A DNA stretch of 34,924 bases from Aneurinibacillus thermoaerophilus. GTDB lineage: Bacteria; Bacillota; Bacilli; Aneurinibacillales; Aneurinibacillaceae. The DNA is taken from assembly GCF_900099925.1 (NCBI RefSeq), contig NZ_FNDE01000039.1, positions 1-34,924 on the forward strand. The letters are read 5' to 3'. Made by a program: the position numbers and the translations under genes. Of the stretch, positions 8,005 through 14,846 are shown piece by piece. The first letter of the stretch is position 1; each line of letters begins with the position of its first letter. Below the pieces are notes generated by a model. It was not told the DNA's origin. It ran no database searches and saw nothing but the letters and a program-made list of their open reading frames with translations.

Positions 8005-8361
8005 ATGCTTGGTGATAGGTTAAAAAAACTTCGCCAACAAAAAAATTTGACCCAAGAGGAAATCGCAAAACACTTAAACATTTCCCGCGGCACTTACGCG
8101 CATTATGAGATAAACAAACGCCAGCCCGATTTTGCTACGCTTCAGAAATTCGCCGATTTTTTCAACGTTTCAACAGACTATCTTCTCGGACGTATTGATG
8201 ATCCTGTTTCTCCCCCGTACATTCTCCGTGATCCTTCTATCGATATTTCCTCCTATGAAGGATATGAAGAACTTTCCCCGCAAGAGCAGGAAATCGTGAA
8301 AGAACAAGTCCGCAATACAATTAAAATGCTAAAAAAATTAAAACAGGATAACAAACAGTGA
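8005..8361 (+). CDS. XRE-family transcriptional regulator (SinR/YqaE-like)
   Basis: 118 residues. The HTH_3 domain spans about residues 5-60 (LKKLRQQKNLTQEEIAKHL, ISRGTYAHYEINKRQPD), followed by FNVSTDYLLGRID, the usual exit from the domain. A C-terminal acidic/basic helical tail (LSPQEQEIVKEQVRNTIK) probably mediates dimerisation. The start ATG at 8005 has AAGGTGG upstream. It stands alone between the histidine kinase and the glycolate oxidase operon, with its own promoter and terminator. Targets are unknown apart from a likely self-operator. Confidence 0.85.
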   Translation: MLGDRLKKLRQQKNLTQEEIAKHLNISRGTYAHYEINKRQPDFATLQKFADFFNVSTDYLLGRIDDPVSPPYILRDPSIDISSYEGYEELSPQEQEIVKEQVRNTIKMLKKLKQDNKQ

Positions 8362-8371
8362 CATAAAATAC

Positions 8372-8406
8372 AAAGCAGGCGGAAGTCTCCCGCCGCTTTC
8401 CTTTAT
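8372..8406 (+). terminator. Terminator of the XRE gene
   Basis: The stem AAAGC-a-GGCGG (8372-8382) pairs with CCGCC-GCTTT (8390-8399) with one bulged A, and is followed by CCTTTAT. It starts 10 nt after the stop codon. Confidence 0.65.
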
Positions 8407-8471
8407 AAAAAATGACATTTGAAAGCCCGCTGGCTTTAGCTATGGGATGAAAAACGTAAATTCTCAAAAAT

Positions 8472-8503
8472 AAAAAAACTCGCAGGTACTCCGCGAGTTT
8501 TCC
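8472..8503 (-). terminator. Terminator of the glcDF operon
   Basis: A 9-bp stem (AAAACTCGC at 8475-8483 with GCGAGTTTT at 8493-8501) is followed on the minus strand by TTTTTTTATTTTTG. It lies about 25 nt after the glcF stop. Confidence 0.85.
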
Positions 8504-8527
8504 CTTATATATAATCAAAACGAAAAG

Positions 8528-9886
8528 CTAAAGTGCACGATCGAGCAAATCCATAATATGAATCGCTTCCATTTTGTCCTGCATGCCCGCGCGGATAATC
8601 CCCTGTTTCATCTGCAGCAGGCAGCCAGGATTGGATGTAACAATAACGTGCGCTTTTGTCATCTTCACATTCTCCATCTTGTCGTCCAGAATCCGCATGG
8701 ACATGTCAAAGTTAGTGATATTGTAAATACCAGCTGAGCCGCAGCAGCTGTCCGCGTTGATCATTTCAATGTATTCAACACCAGGAATGCTACGGAGAAG
8801 ATGGCGCGGCTGGTTACGGATCCCCTGACCGTGCGCAAGATGGCAAGAATCCTGATAGGTGACGCGCAGGTTAAGTTCCTTTTTGAATTCCAGTTCTGGC
8901 AATTCCGCAAGTAACTCGTTCGCATCACGCATTTTGGACACAAAATTCATGGCGCGCTCTTTCCAATCCGGATCGCCATGGAACCAGTGATGATACTCCT
9001 TTAAAGCTGCCCCACAACCGCCAGCATTGTTCACAATAAGATCGACACCCGCTTTTTCAAATGCTTCGATATTCCGTTTCGCAAGCGCAATGGCACCGTC
9101 TTTTTCTCCAGCGTGAGCGTGTAGCGCACCGCAACAGGCCTGATCATCAACGAATACAACTTCACAGCCCGCCTTGGTCAGCACGCGGGCAGTCGCCTGG
9201 TTTGTTTCGTAGAACATGACATCCATGATGCAGCCCTTAAACATACCGACCCTTAATTGAGCTGGCTTGCCTTCCGGTTTCATCACTTTCTGACGCTTTT
9301 TTCTCTCGGTCGGAGAAGCAACTTTGTGGACGGACTGCTGCATTTCTGCCAGCGGGCGTGGCAGAACGTTAATCAATCCGGTTTTCCGGGCCAGCGTATG
9401 CAGTCCGGCCGCCTGGGCTGCCCAGAGCGCGGTTCCCAGCTTTTCTATACGCTCCGGATACGGGAACAATTGATTGAACACCAAATTGCGGATAAATGGG
9501 AGTGTCTTTTCTTCTTTCTTACGTGTTTCTACGACTTCCCGCGCCGTTTCCACCAAACTGCCGTACGGAACACCTGCAGGGCAAGCTGTCTCACACGCGC
9601 GACAACCAAGGCAAAGATACATATTGTGCTCAAACTCTTCATCCACGGCAAGCGCCTTCTGCGCCACACCTTTCATAAGCGCAATGCGACCGCGCGGGCT
9701 CGCCACTTCTTTGCCTGTCTGACGGTATGTTGGACAGGATGGCAGGCAAAAACCGCACTGCATACAGTTCATAATCTCATCCATGTTAAACTTGCTTAAC
9801 AGGGACATATCCTGTTTTTCACAAGCTGGCGCTGTGCTTAATGTATCAGCTATGAGTGTGCTCGCATTGTTTGTATCCGCAGCCAT
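8528..9886 (-). CDS. glcF: Glycolate oxidase iron-sulfur subunit GlcF
   Basis: 452 residues. Two ferredoxin-type 4Fe-4S motifs lie near the N-terminus: CMQCGFCLPSCP (about residue 41) and CLGCRACETACPAG (about residue 92). Two cysteine-rich CCG domains follow, with QACCGALHAHAG and DSCHLAHGQG...INADSCCGSAG, as in GlcF and heterodisulfide reductase B-type subunits. It passes electrons from the FAD subunit to the membrane quinone pool. The frame starts at 9886 and overlaps glcD by 41 nt; the ribosome site there is close (AAAAGGCG-ATG), and an ATG at 9808 (MSLLSKFNMDE) is an alternative that would remove the overlap. No glcE is present, as in Bacillus ysfCD. Confidence 0.88.
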   Translation of the reverse strand: MAADTNNASTLIADTLSTAPACEKQDMSLLSKFNMDEIMNCMQCGFCLPSCPTYRQTGKEVASPRGRIALMKGVAQKALAVDEEFEHNMYLCLGCRACETACPAGVPYGSLVETAREVVETRKKEEKTLPFIRNLVFNQLFPYPERIEKLGTALWAAQAAGLHTLARKTGLINVLPRPLAEMQQSVHKVASPTERKKRQKVMKPEGKPAQLRVGMFKGCIMDVMFYETNQATARVLTKAGCEVVFVDDQACCGALHAHAGEKDGAIALAKRNIEAFEKAGVDLIVNNAGGCGAALKEYHHWFHGDPDWKERAMNFVSKMRDANELLAELPELEFKKELNLRVTYQDSCHLAHGQGIRNQPRHLLRSIPGVEYIEMINADSCCGSAGIYNITNFDMSMRILDDKMENVKMTKAHVIVTSNPGCLLQMKQGIIRAGMQDKMEAIHIMDLLDRAL

Positions 9887-11294
9887 CGCCTTTTACAACC
9901 ACCCTTCTTCTCGTGCTTTTTGCAAAGATTTTTCCTGGGTTCATAATGCCGTTCGGGTCAAACGCTTCTTTAATCCGTTTCATCACTTCCATACCAACCG
10001 GACCGAATTTCAAATCAAGGTAACCGGCTTTCGCCATGCCTACGCCGTGCTCACCCGTGATCGTTCCGCCCAGCTGAATGGCGGTATGAAAAATTTCTTC
10101 AAACGCCTGCTCAACGCGGTGAATCTCCTCTTTATCCCGCTCATCCGTAAGACATGTCGGGTGCAAATTGCCATCTCCCGCATGACCAAATGTACAAATC
10201 TGTACGCCGTATTTCTGTGCGATATTTTCTATCTGCTCGACCATGGCCGCCAGATTCGCGCGTGGTACGGTCGCGTCTTCCAGAATGGTGGTCGGCTTCA
10301 CGCGCGCCAACGCGGATAACGCCGAGCGGCGGGCCGCCATTAAACTCGCTCCTTCCTCCACCGTCTGAGCGGTACGGACTTCTGTGGCGCCTTCAGCCCG
10401 GCAAATGTCCGCGATTCGCTTCATATCGTGTTCAACTTGCCACTCGGAACCGTCCTGCTCGATGATAAGCATCGCTTTCATGTCAAGCGGTAGACCAATT
10501 CTCGCAAAATCCTCGACCACCGTCATGGTCGCCTGATCCAGAAATTCCATGGTCGCCGGAATAATTTTGGAGGCAATAATGCGCTGCACGGTTCGCGCAG
10601 CCGCCGCCAGGTCGTTGTAATAGGCCACCATCGTTTGTTTTGCGGCCGGAAGTGGCAATAATTTTACGGTGATTTCCGTAATGACAGCCAGCGTTCCTTC
10701 CGAGCCAACGAGCAGCTTCGTTACATCGTATCCGGCCACGTCTTTTGCGTTCTTTCCGCCGACACGTAACACGTCTCCGCTCGGCAATACCGCTTCAAGC
10801 CCCATCACATAGTCTTTCGTTACTCCGTATTTCAAACCGCGCATACCGCCCGCGCACTCAGCTACATTCCCGCCCATAGTGGAAATGCGCATACTGCCTG
10901 GATCTGGCGGATAGAAAAGTCCAACCGCTTCCACCGCTTTGTGGACATCGGCCGTGATCACGCCTGGCCCAAATGTGGCGGTAAGATTTTCTTGATCGAT
11001 TTCTTTAAATTCGTTTAAACGGTTCATATTCAATACGATGCCACCTTCAACAGGAACCGTACCGCCACACAGGTTCGTGCCCGATCCGCGCGATACAATC
11101 GGAATCCGGTGCTTGTTCGCCACTTTCATAATCGCTGATACTTCTTCCACACAGGCTGGAATCAACACCACATCCGGCATCGCCTGGTAGAGCGGCGTAG
11201 CATCATACGAGTACACGTATAGTTCATTTGGTGAATCCAAAAAATAATTCTGACCGACGATACTTCGCAACTCGCTTTTTATCTGTTGATCCAT
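9846..11294 (-). CDS. glcD: Glycolate oxidase FAD subunit GlcD
   Basis: 482 residues. The N-terminal FAD-binding domain (PCMH type) has IPIVSRGSGTNLCGGTVP and PPDPGSMRISTMGGNVAECA. The C-terminal cap domain has CTFGHAGDGNLHPT and GGTITGEHGVGMAKAGYL. This is the GlcD/D-lactate dehydrogenase group, oxidising glycolate (or D-lactate or another 2-hydroxy acid) to the 2-oxo acid. Substrate cannot be fixed from sequence alone; pairing with glcF favours glycolate. The start ATG at 11294 has GAGAGGGG upstream. The last residues (GCGYKQCEHTHS) form a Cys/His-rich tail. It is divergent from a FadR-type regulator that most likely controls it. Confidence 0.88.
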   Translation of the reverse strand: MDQQIKSELRSIVGQNYFLDSPNELYVYSYDATPLYQAMPDVVLIPACVEEVSAIMKVANKHRIPIVSRGSGTNLCGGTVPVEGGIVLNMNRLNEFKEIDQENLTATFGPGVITADVHKAVEAVGLFYPPDPGSMRISTMGGNVAECAGGMRGLKYGVTKDYVMGLEAVLPSGDVLRVGGKNAKDVAGYDVTKLLVGSEGTLAVITEITVKLLPLPAAKQTMVAYYNDLAAAARTVQRIIASKIIPATMEFLDQATMTVVEDFARIGLPLDMKAMLIIEQDGSEWQVEHDMKRIADICRAEGATEVRTAQTVEEGASLMAARRSALSALARVKPTTILEDATVPRANLAAMVEQIENIAQKYGVQICTFGHAGDGNLHPTCLTDERDKEEIHRVEQAFEEIFHTAIQLGGTITGEHGVGMAKAGYLDLKFGPVGMEVMKRIKEAFDPNGIMNPGKIFAKSTRRRVVVKGDGCGYKQCEHTHS

Positions 11295-11340
11295 ATTGTT
11301 TCCCCTCTCTAATCAGCAGGTCATCAGATGAATTTGATGT

Positions 11341-11352
11341 TTAGTCTACCAT
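11341..11352. promoter_or_regulatory. Candidate GntR/FadR-type operator between glcD and its regulator
   Basis: TAGTCTACCA resembles the TGGTnnnACCA-type operator of FadR-subfamily regulators such as LldR and GlcC. It lies in the 140-bp divergent intergenic region. This is a pattern match to the family, not proof. Confidence 0.35.
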
Positions 11353-11434
11353 ACTTTTTAAAAGTTTTGTAGAGTATAAAAGAAGGTACATACTTTTAGT
11401 GACAAGAATTTTTTCTAAGGAGAAACGAAAAGGC

Positions 11435-12130
11435 ATGAGTTTAATCAAAAAAAGCTATCAGGTTGTGGCGGACGGTTTGCAGAAAATGATCGAAGAAGGA
11501 ATTCTGCAACCAGGCGCCCGTCTTAAAACAATTGATAAATTGGCCGAACAATATGGAGTCGGAAAATCAACCATCCGCGAAGCGCTCAGCCAGTTAAAAG
11601 CGCGCGGGTTGATCGAATCGCGGCAAGGAGAAGGAACATTCGTGAAGCAGGACGCGACTGACGCGCTTAAAGCGCTCCCCGCGCTTCTCATCAGTAACCG
11701 GGAAGAGCTTACACATCTTCTCCAAGTCCGTAAAATTATTGAATCCGGCTGCGCCGAACTCGCGGCACTACACCATGACGAACATGATGAAAAAACGTTA
11801 CGTGAAATTCTGGATAATATGATGATTTCAAGAGACAACGAAGAAATGGGCCGCATTTACGATATCCAATTCCATATGGCGATCGCACACGCCACCAAAA
11901 ATCCGTTTCTCAGAAATATAATGGAAAGCATCTCAGAAGCGATGAACCAGACCATCCGTGACTACCGGAACCTTTGGCTTTACAGCAAAGACGGTTCTTC
12001 CACCCGACTGTACCAGGAGCATTCGGAAATCTTTGAAGCCATACGCAGCCGAGACCCCAAAAAAGCGCGCCGTATGACTGAAAAACATTTGGCCCGCGTC
12101 GAAAAAGCGCTAGAAGCAGGCTTGCTGTAG
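11435..12130 (+). CDS. FadR-subfamily GntR regulator, probably of the glycolate oxidase operon
   Basis: 231 residues. The N-terminal winged helix (about 10-70) has LKTIDKLAEQYGVGKSTIRE and RGLIESRQGEGTFV. The C-terminal FCD effector domain contains the metal-site residues typical of this family, in DIQFHMAIAHA and YQEHSEIFEAI, plus MTEKHLARVEKAL. Family members (LldR, GlcC, PdhR) sense lactate, glycolate or similar acids. The longest frame begins with GTG 11399, but ATG 11435 is preceded by AAGGAGAAACGAAAAGG and fits the family start (MSLIKKSYQ). It is divergent from glcD with about 140 bp between them, so regulation of glcDF is a sound inference. Confidence 0.85.
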   Translation: MSLIKKSYQVVADGLQKMIEEGILQPGARLKTIDKLAEQYGVGKSTIREALSQLKARGLIESRQGEGTFVKQDATDALKALPALLISNREELTHLLQVRKIIESGCAELAALHHDEHDEKTLREILDNMMISRDNEEMGRIYDIQFHMAIAHATKNPFLRNIMESISEAMNQTIRDYRNLWLYSKDGSSTRLYQEHSEIFEAIRSRDPKKARRMTEKHLARVEKALEAGLL

Positions 12131-12138
12131 CCAAAAAA

Positions 12139-12168
12139 GAGCCGCCTATCTTCTAAGATGGGCGGCAA
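12139..12168. terminator. Shared terminator between gntR and the chelatase gene
   Basis: An imperfect stem GCCGCCtATCTT / AAGATgGGCGGC occupies 12141-12166. On the minus strand it is followed by TCTTTTTTGG, and the chelatase stop codon lies within it. On the plus strand the tail AATTGTTTCTT is weaker. It probably serves both convergent genes. Confidence 0.7.
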
Positions 12169-12892
12169 TTGTTTCTTCAAGCCAGAGCACGACGCGTTGA
12201 TCCGGAAGGTATGCTCTGCCGCTGTAGCGGTGCGGGATTCCGGCCAGCCTTTTTGGAATCGCTTTTTCTGTATAATAGCCAGGACTGAGAAACACAGGCA
12301 CCACGATAAGACGGCCTTCACCGGATGCTGTCCTGGCACGGCTTGCGATCGTATCGGGATGAATGGTCGCATATACAGCTCCCTTCAAACCAAGTTCGCA
12401 ACACAAGGTGGAACCGAGGCCTTCGAGCATCTGTTGCCAGCGTTCTTTAAAACCAGGCACATCGCTACCGTGTGCAACCAGCATAAGCATTTCCTCGGAT
12501 GGACGGACGGAAAACTCGCGGACACGATCATGGAGCAACTCCCGGATTTTTGGGTGGTCATTCATTGGCTCTGTCCAAATCACTCGTGCTCCGATTGACA
12601 GGGGATGTCGCCATGTCTTAATATCCAGATGAGAAGTGAAGCCCAGTGCATAGCGAATTTCCTGCAAATGTGTACTGCCGCTTGAAACAAACAACGGAAC
12701 CACGATAATTTCTTCTACTCCCTGCGCTTCTAGCCTTTTCATTCCTTCTCCAATGGTGCGACCTTCTACCATGTCGAGGAACGCAGCCTCCAATGGACAC
12801 GCAGCATGAACCTGTTGTAGCAATTCTTCTACTTTTGCCACCCATGTTCTATTACGGGAACCATGGCTAATCACAAGTACACCCTGCTTCAT
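12146..12892 (-). CDS. sirB: Sirohydrochlorin chelatase, CbiX/SirB family
   Basis: 248 residues with the two-half chelatase layout. The first half starts VLVISHGSRNRTW (His and Gly-Ser-Arg of the CbiX active site) and has VVPLFVSSGSTHLQEI. The second half starts MLMLVAHGSDVPG and has IVVPVFLSPGYYTEK. The enzyme inserts Fe(II) (siroheme) or Co(II) (cobalamin) into sirohydrochlorin. No cysG, nasF or cbi genes lie beside it, so iron versus cobalt is open; B. subtilis SirB (about 266 residues) is the closest size. GGAG lies about 12 nt before ATG 12892. Confidence 0.85.
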   Translation of the reverse strand: MKQGVLVISHGSRNRTWVAKVEELLQQVHAACPLEAAFLDMVEGRTIGEGMKRLEAQGVEEIIVVPLFVSSGSTHLQEIRYALGFTSHLDIKTWRHPLSIGARVIWTEPMNDHPKIRELLHDRVREFSVRPSEEMLMLVAHGSDVPGFKERWQQMLEGLGSTLCCELGLKGAVYATIHPDTIASRARTASGEGRLIVVPVFLSPGYYTEKAIPKRLAGIPHRYSGRAYLPDQRVVLWLEETIAAHLRR

Positions 12893-13059
12893 TTTTCATC
12901 AAACTCCGATTTAATTAATTGGTTTAATGGGTATATTACTACGATATTATAAAATTTTCAAGATGAAACGCGCAGGGTGCTCTCTTTATTCAAATTTCTT
13001 CTCTCCTCTTCTCAAAAGCCACCTGAGTGACATCGTTCAAGGCTTGCCGATTAACCTCC

Positions 13060-13118
13060 AGAGTCAGAGAAGCGGCATTTCTCCCCCGCCTATAGAGGCA
13101 GGGGACTTTTGCCGTATT
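13060..13118. mobile_element. IS200/IS605-like end hairpin overlapping the GGDEF gene's stop
   Basis: Outer arms CGGCA (13073-13077) and TGCCG (13110-13114) enclose an inner stem CCCC-GCCT (13084-13091) / AGGC-a-GGGG (13096-13104) with one bulge. The plus-strand text AGAGAAGCGGCATTTCTCCC and minus-strand AAAAGTCCCCTGCC resemble the hairpin ends of IS200/IS605 elements, and the minus-strand AAGTCCCCT recalls the 4117 element. No transposase gene is attached. It may be a scar that now supplies the end of the GGDEF gene, or act as its terminator. Confidence 0.4.
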
Positions 13119-13761
13119 TGAGTTGAAATTTATAATGATACATATTCTGATCCGCCTTTTGAATTAATTCATCAAGACTTTTCCCGTCATCAGGATAAAC
13201 TGCGGAACCGACAGAAACAGAAAGATCAATCCCCCATTTTTTAGAAAGCGGATGAATATGATTACTAATTCGCTTTATCACCTTGTGGGATTCGATTTTT
13301 TCTGTACAGGGAATGAGAAGAACAAACTCATCGCCTCCCCACCTAACTACGACTTCTCCTTTCCCTTTTTTGCTAACTAATGAAGCACAAATACTTTTTA
13401 AAGTTAAATCACCATATTTATGTCCTTTTGTATCATTAATATCTTTAAAATTATCAACGTCTAAAAGAAACAGGTTTATCTTCTCCTGACTCCGCCTTGA
13501 CTTCTTTACCATTTTAGGAAAGATTTTATAAAGAAATCTTCTATTGTACGAGTTTGTTAGATAATCCTTTTCAGAAAAAAATTTGTACTCATCATACTTT
13601 TTACCCATATACCAAAAAATAACAAGTGAAAAATAAGTGACAAACATCACAAATATATCCATCTTTTTACTATGATTACCTATATAAAGGTAATAGATCC
13701 ATATAAGTGAATGAGCCAAAAATAAAAAAGACAAAAGTAATCTTCCAGTATATTGCTTCAA
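13090..13761 (-). CDS. Membrane diguanylate cyclase (GGDEF protein)
   Basis: 223 residues. Two membrane helices come first (about residues 8-27 and 35-53). The GGDEF domain then has LTNSYNRRFLYK, LFLLDVDNFKDINDTKGHKYGD (Mg-binding Asp and substrate Asn) and an intact active site VVVRWGGDEFVLLIP. It should make c-di-GMP from two GTP. The RxxD inhibitory I-site normally found five residues before GGDEF is absent (KGKGEVVVR), so no product feedback is expected. There is no sensor domain beyond the two helices. The start is TTG 13761 with AAAGGAGG 9 nt upstream. The last codons (KSPLPL, stop at 13090-13092) lie inside an IS200-like hairpin, so the C-terminus may be replaced. Very A/T-rich compared with the neighbouring core. 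Confidence 0.88.
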   Translation of the reverse strand: MKQYTGRLLLSFLFLAHSLIWIYYLYIGNHSKKMDIFVMFVTYFSLVIFWYMGKKYDEYKFFSEKDYLTNSYNRRFLYKIFPKMVKKSRRSQEKINLFLLDVDNFKDINDTKGHKYGDLTLKSICASLVSKKGKGEVVVRWGGDEFVLLIPCTEKIESHKVIKRISNHIHPLSKKWGIDLSVSVGSAVYPDDGKSLDELIQKADQNMYHYKFQLKYGKSPLPL

Positions 13762-13864
13762 ATCAAAATTCCTCCTTTATCATTCTGCTTTTATATACAT
13801 CTGACTTGATATTTCGACGTTTGCATGGTAGTCATCTGATTTTTATAGGACTGAGTCATTCTAT

Positions 13865-13895
13865 AAAAAACGCCAACTTTAGAAAACAGTTGGCG
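13865..13895 (-). terminator. Intrinsic terminator or attenuator in front of the GGDEF gene
   Basis: An 8-bp stem (CGCCAACT at 13871-13878 with AGTTGGCG at 13888-13895) is followed on the minus strand by TTTTTTAT. It lies about 105 nt upstream of the GGDEF start and between it and the invertible segment, so transcription leaving the recombinase gene toward GGDEF would meet it. A second small dyad (GTTCAT/ATGAAC at 13915-13928) precedes it. Confidence 0.6.
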
Positions 13896-13991
13896 CAACA
13901 GGACTTTTGGAGCTGTTCATAAATGAACTGTTTAATTTACACACTTTATTATTTAATTGAAAGAATATTAAGTTGATGAATGAATCAAGTT

Positions 13992-14022
13992 TAAAACAAA
14001 ATAGTCTTTTTGTTAGATTTTA
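13992..14022 (+). repeat. Left 31-bp inverted repeat of a putative invertible element
   Basis: The reverse complement begins TAAAATCTAACAAAAAGACT and matches 14764-14794 at 30 of 31 positions. The repeat is itself roughly dyad-symmetric (TAAAA...TTTTA at its ends), as expected for a tyrosine-recombinase core site. It lies 42 nt beyond the recombinase stop codon. Confidence 0.85.
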
Positions 14023-14064
14023 CAAAAAAACCCATACCTTATTAAAAAAAAATGAAATTAATGG

Positions 14065-14628
14065 TTACAAAGAGAATTCTTCCAAGGCTTTACTTACCAT
14101 TTCATCATTAATTCCAATGTATCGCAACGTAATCGAAGGACTGGAATGACCAAAAATATATTGTAACATTGCAACATCTTTCGTTTTTTGGTAAAAGTGG
14201 TAGCCAAATGTTTTTCTTAATGTATGAGTTCCGATGGGCCCTTCTACTCCGCAAGCTTTTGCTGCAGTATGTATAATTTGCCACGCTTGAATCCTGCTAA
14301 TAGGGCGCTCCCCTTTTTGCGAAGGAAAAAGATACTCTGAATCTGCCATTTTTCGCGTATATCTATCAATCTCCCTTCTCAACGTCTCATTTATAATCGT
14401 TTTTCTTATGTTTTTTGTTTTCTTCTCTTTGATAATTAAATAGTTGGTATATTTAACATCCATAACCCTAAGAGGTAGGATATCACTAATTCTTAAGCCT
14501 GAATTAATCCCAAAAGTGAATAGTAGATAATTCCTGTATGAGCGGTGTAAAAGATACTCTTTTATCTCCTTGATTTTTTCAATATCACGGATCGGTTCTA
14601 CTGTATTTGCTCCTTTTTTTACTGCCAT
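14065..14628 (-). CDS. Short tyrosine recombinase, FimB/FimE-like size, inside an inverted repeat
   Basis: 187 residues, consisting of the catalytic domain with almost no N-terminal core-binding domain. Catalytic residues are all present: Arg46 (SGLRISD), Lys near 69 (IIKEKKTK), His135 and Arg138 (GTHTLRKTFGYH), His161 (YIFGHSS) and the nucleophile Tyr170 (LRYIGIN). Small recombinases of this size (FimB, FimE, about 200 residues) invert promoter segments; other short Bacillales integrases have unknown roles. ATG 14628 is chosen because GGAG lies 8 nt upstream; the longer GTG 14637 start would sit on the ribosome site. The gene lies between 31-bp inverted repeats, with a GGDEF gene on one side and an EAL gene on the other. 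No attachment-site cargo is visible, which favours a switch over an integrated element. Confidence 0.88.
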   Translation of the reverse strand: MAVKKGANTVEPIRDIEKIKEIKEYLLHRSYRNYLLFTFGINSGLRISDILPLRVMDVKYTNYLIIKEKKTKNIRKTIINETLRREIDRYTRKMADSEYLFPSQKGERPISRIQAWQIIHTAAKACGVEGPIGTHTLRKTFGYHFYQKTKDVAMLQYIFGHSSPSITLRYIGINDEMVSKALEEFSL

Positions 14629-14763
14629 AAAAATCACTCCAGAATGTAAGATTTAATTTAATTTTTTATTCAATATGTTAAATTGTTCTTTTGGCTTTTA
14701 TTATCTAAAAAACGAACAAACCCTTTAAAATCAATCATTTAGCTTATCTCATTTTAAAGAATA

Positions 14764-14794
14764 TAAAATCTAACAAAAAGACTAATTTGTTTTA
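14764..14794 (+). repeat. Right 31-bp inverted repeat of the putative invertible element
   Basis: Partner of 13992-14022, with a single mismatch at position 22 of the repeat (A here, T in the other). It ends 52 nt before the EAL gene's start codon. Confidence 0.85.
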
Positions 14795-14819
14795 TATTTT
14801 GCTACGAATCAAATACTAT
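14791..14819 (+). promoter_or_regulatory. Candidate promoter of the EAL gene straddling the repeat edge
   Basis: TTTATA (14791-14796), a 17-nt spacer and TACTAT (14814-14819) form a plausible but weak sigma-A promoter. Four bases of the -35 lie in the inverted repeat and the rest outside, so the core promoter would survive inversion while its upstream context would change. Confidence 0.35.
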
Positions 14820-14846
14820 TTTTAGTAAAAAAGAAGCGGGGAACTT

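Larger units (their letters stand above)
13992..14794. mobile_element. Putative self-encoded invertible DNA segment (803 bp)
   Basis: The segment is bounded by the 31-bp inverted repeats and contains only the tyrosine recombinase gene and its flanks. In the sequenced orientation the recombinase reads left toward the GGDEF gene. After inversion it would read right, straight into the EAL gene whose start is 52 nt beyond the right repeat, with no terminator between. Toward GGDEF a terminator-like hairpin (13865-13895) intervenes. Inversion itself is inferred from architecture, not observed. Confidence 0.65.

Noticed and set aside
9846-9886. glcD-glcF overlap of 41 nt as a programmed frameshift fusion
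   Set aside because: Both genes have independent plausible starts and stops; the overlap may simply reflect an annotated start that is too early (ATG 9808 is an alternative).
12927-13121. Plus-strand 64-codon frame between the chelatase and GGDEF genes
   Set aside because: It reads through the IS200-like hairpin and has no recognisable protein features.
13762-13990. c-di-GMP (GEMM) riboswitch before the GGDEF gene
   Set aside because: A terminator hairpin and a GCAAA are present, but the conserved GEMM core and tetraloop-receptor pattern are not recognisable.
13982-14812. GAATCAA occurs on both sides of the invertible segment (13982-13988 and 14806-14812), like a target-site duplication
   Set aside because: The distances to the two repeats differ (3 and 11 nt) and seven bases in AT-rich DNA can match by chance, so it does not support a transposition event.
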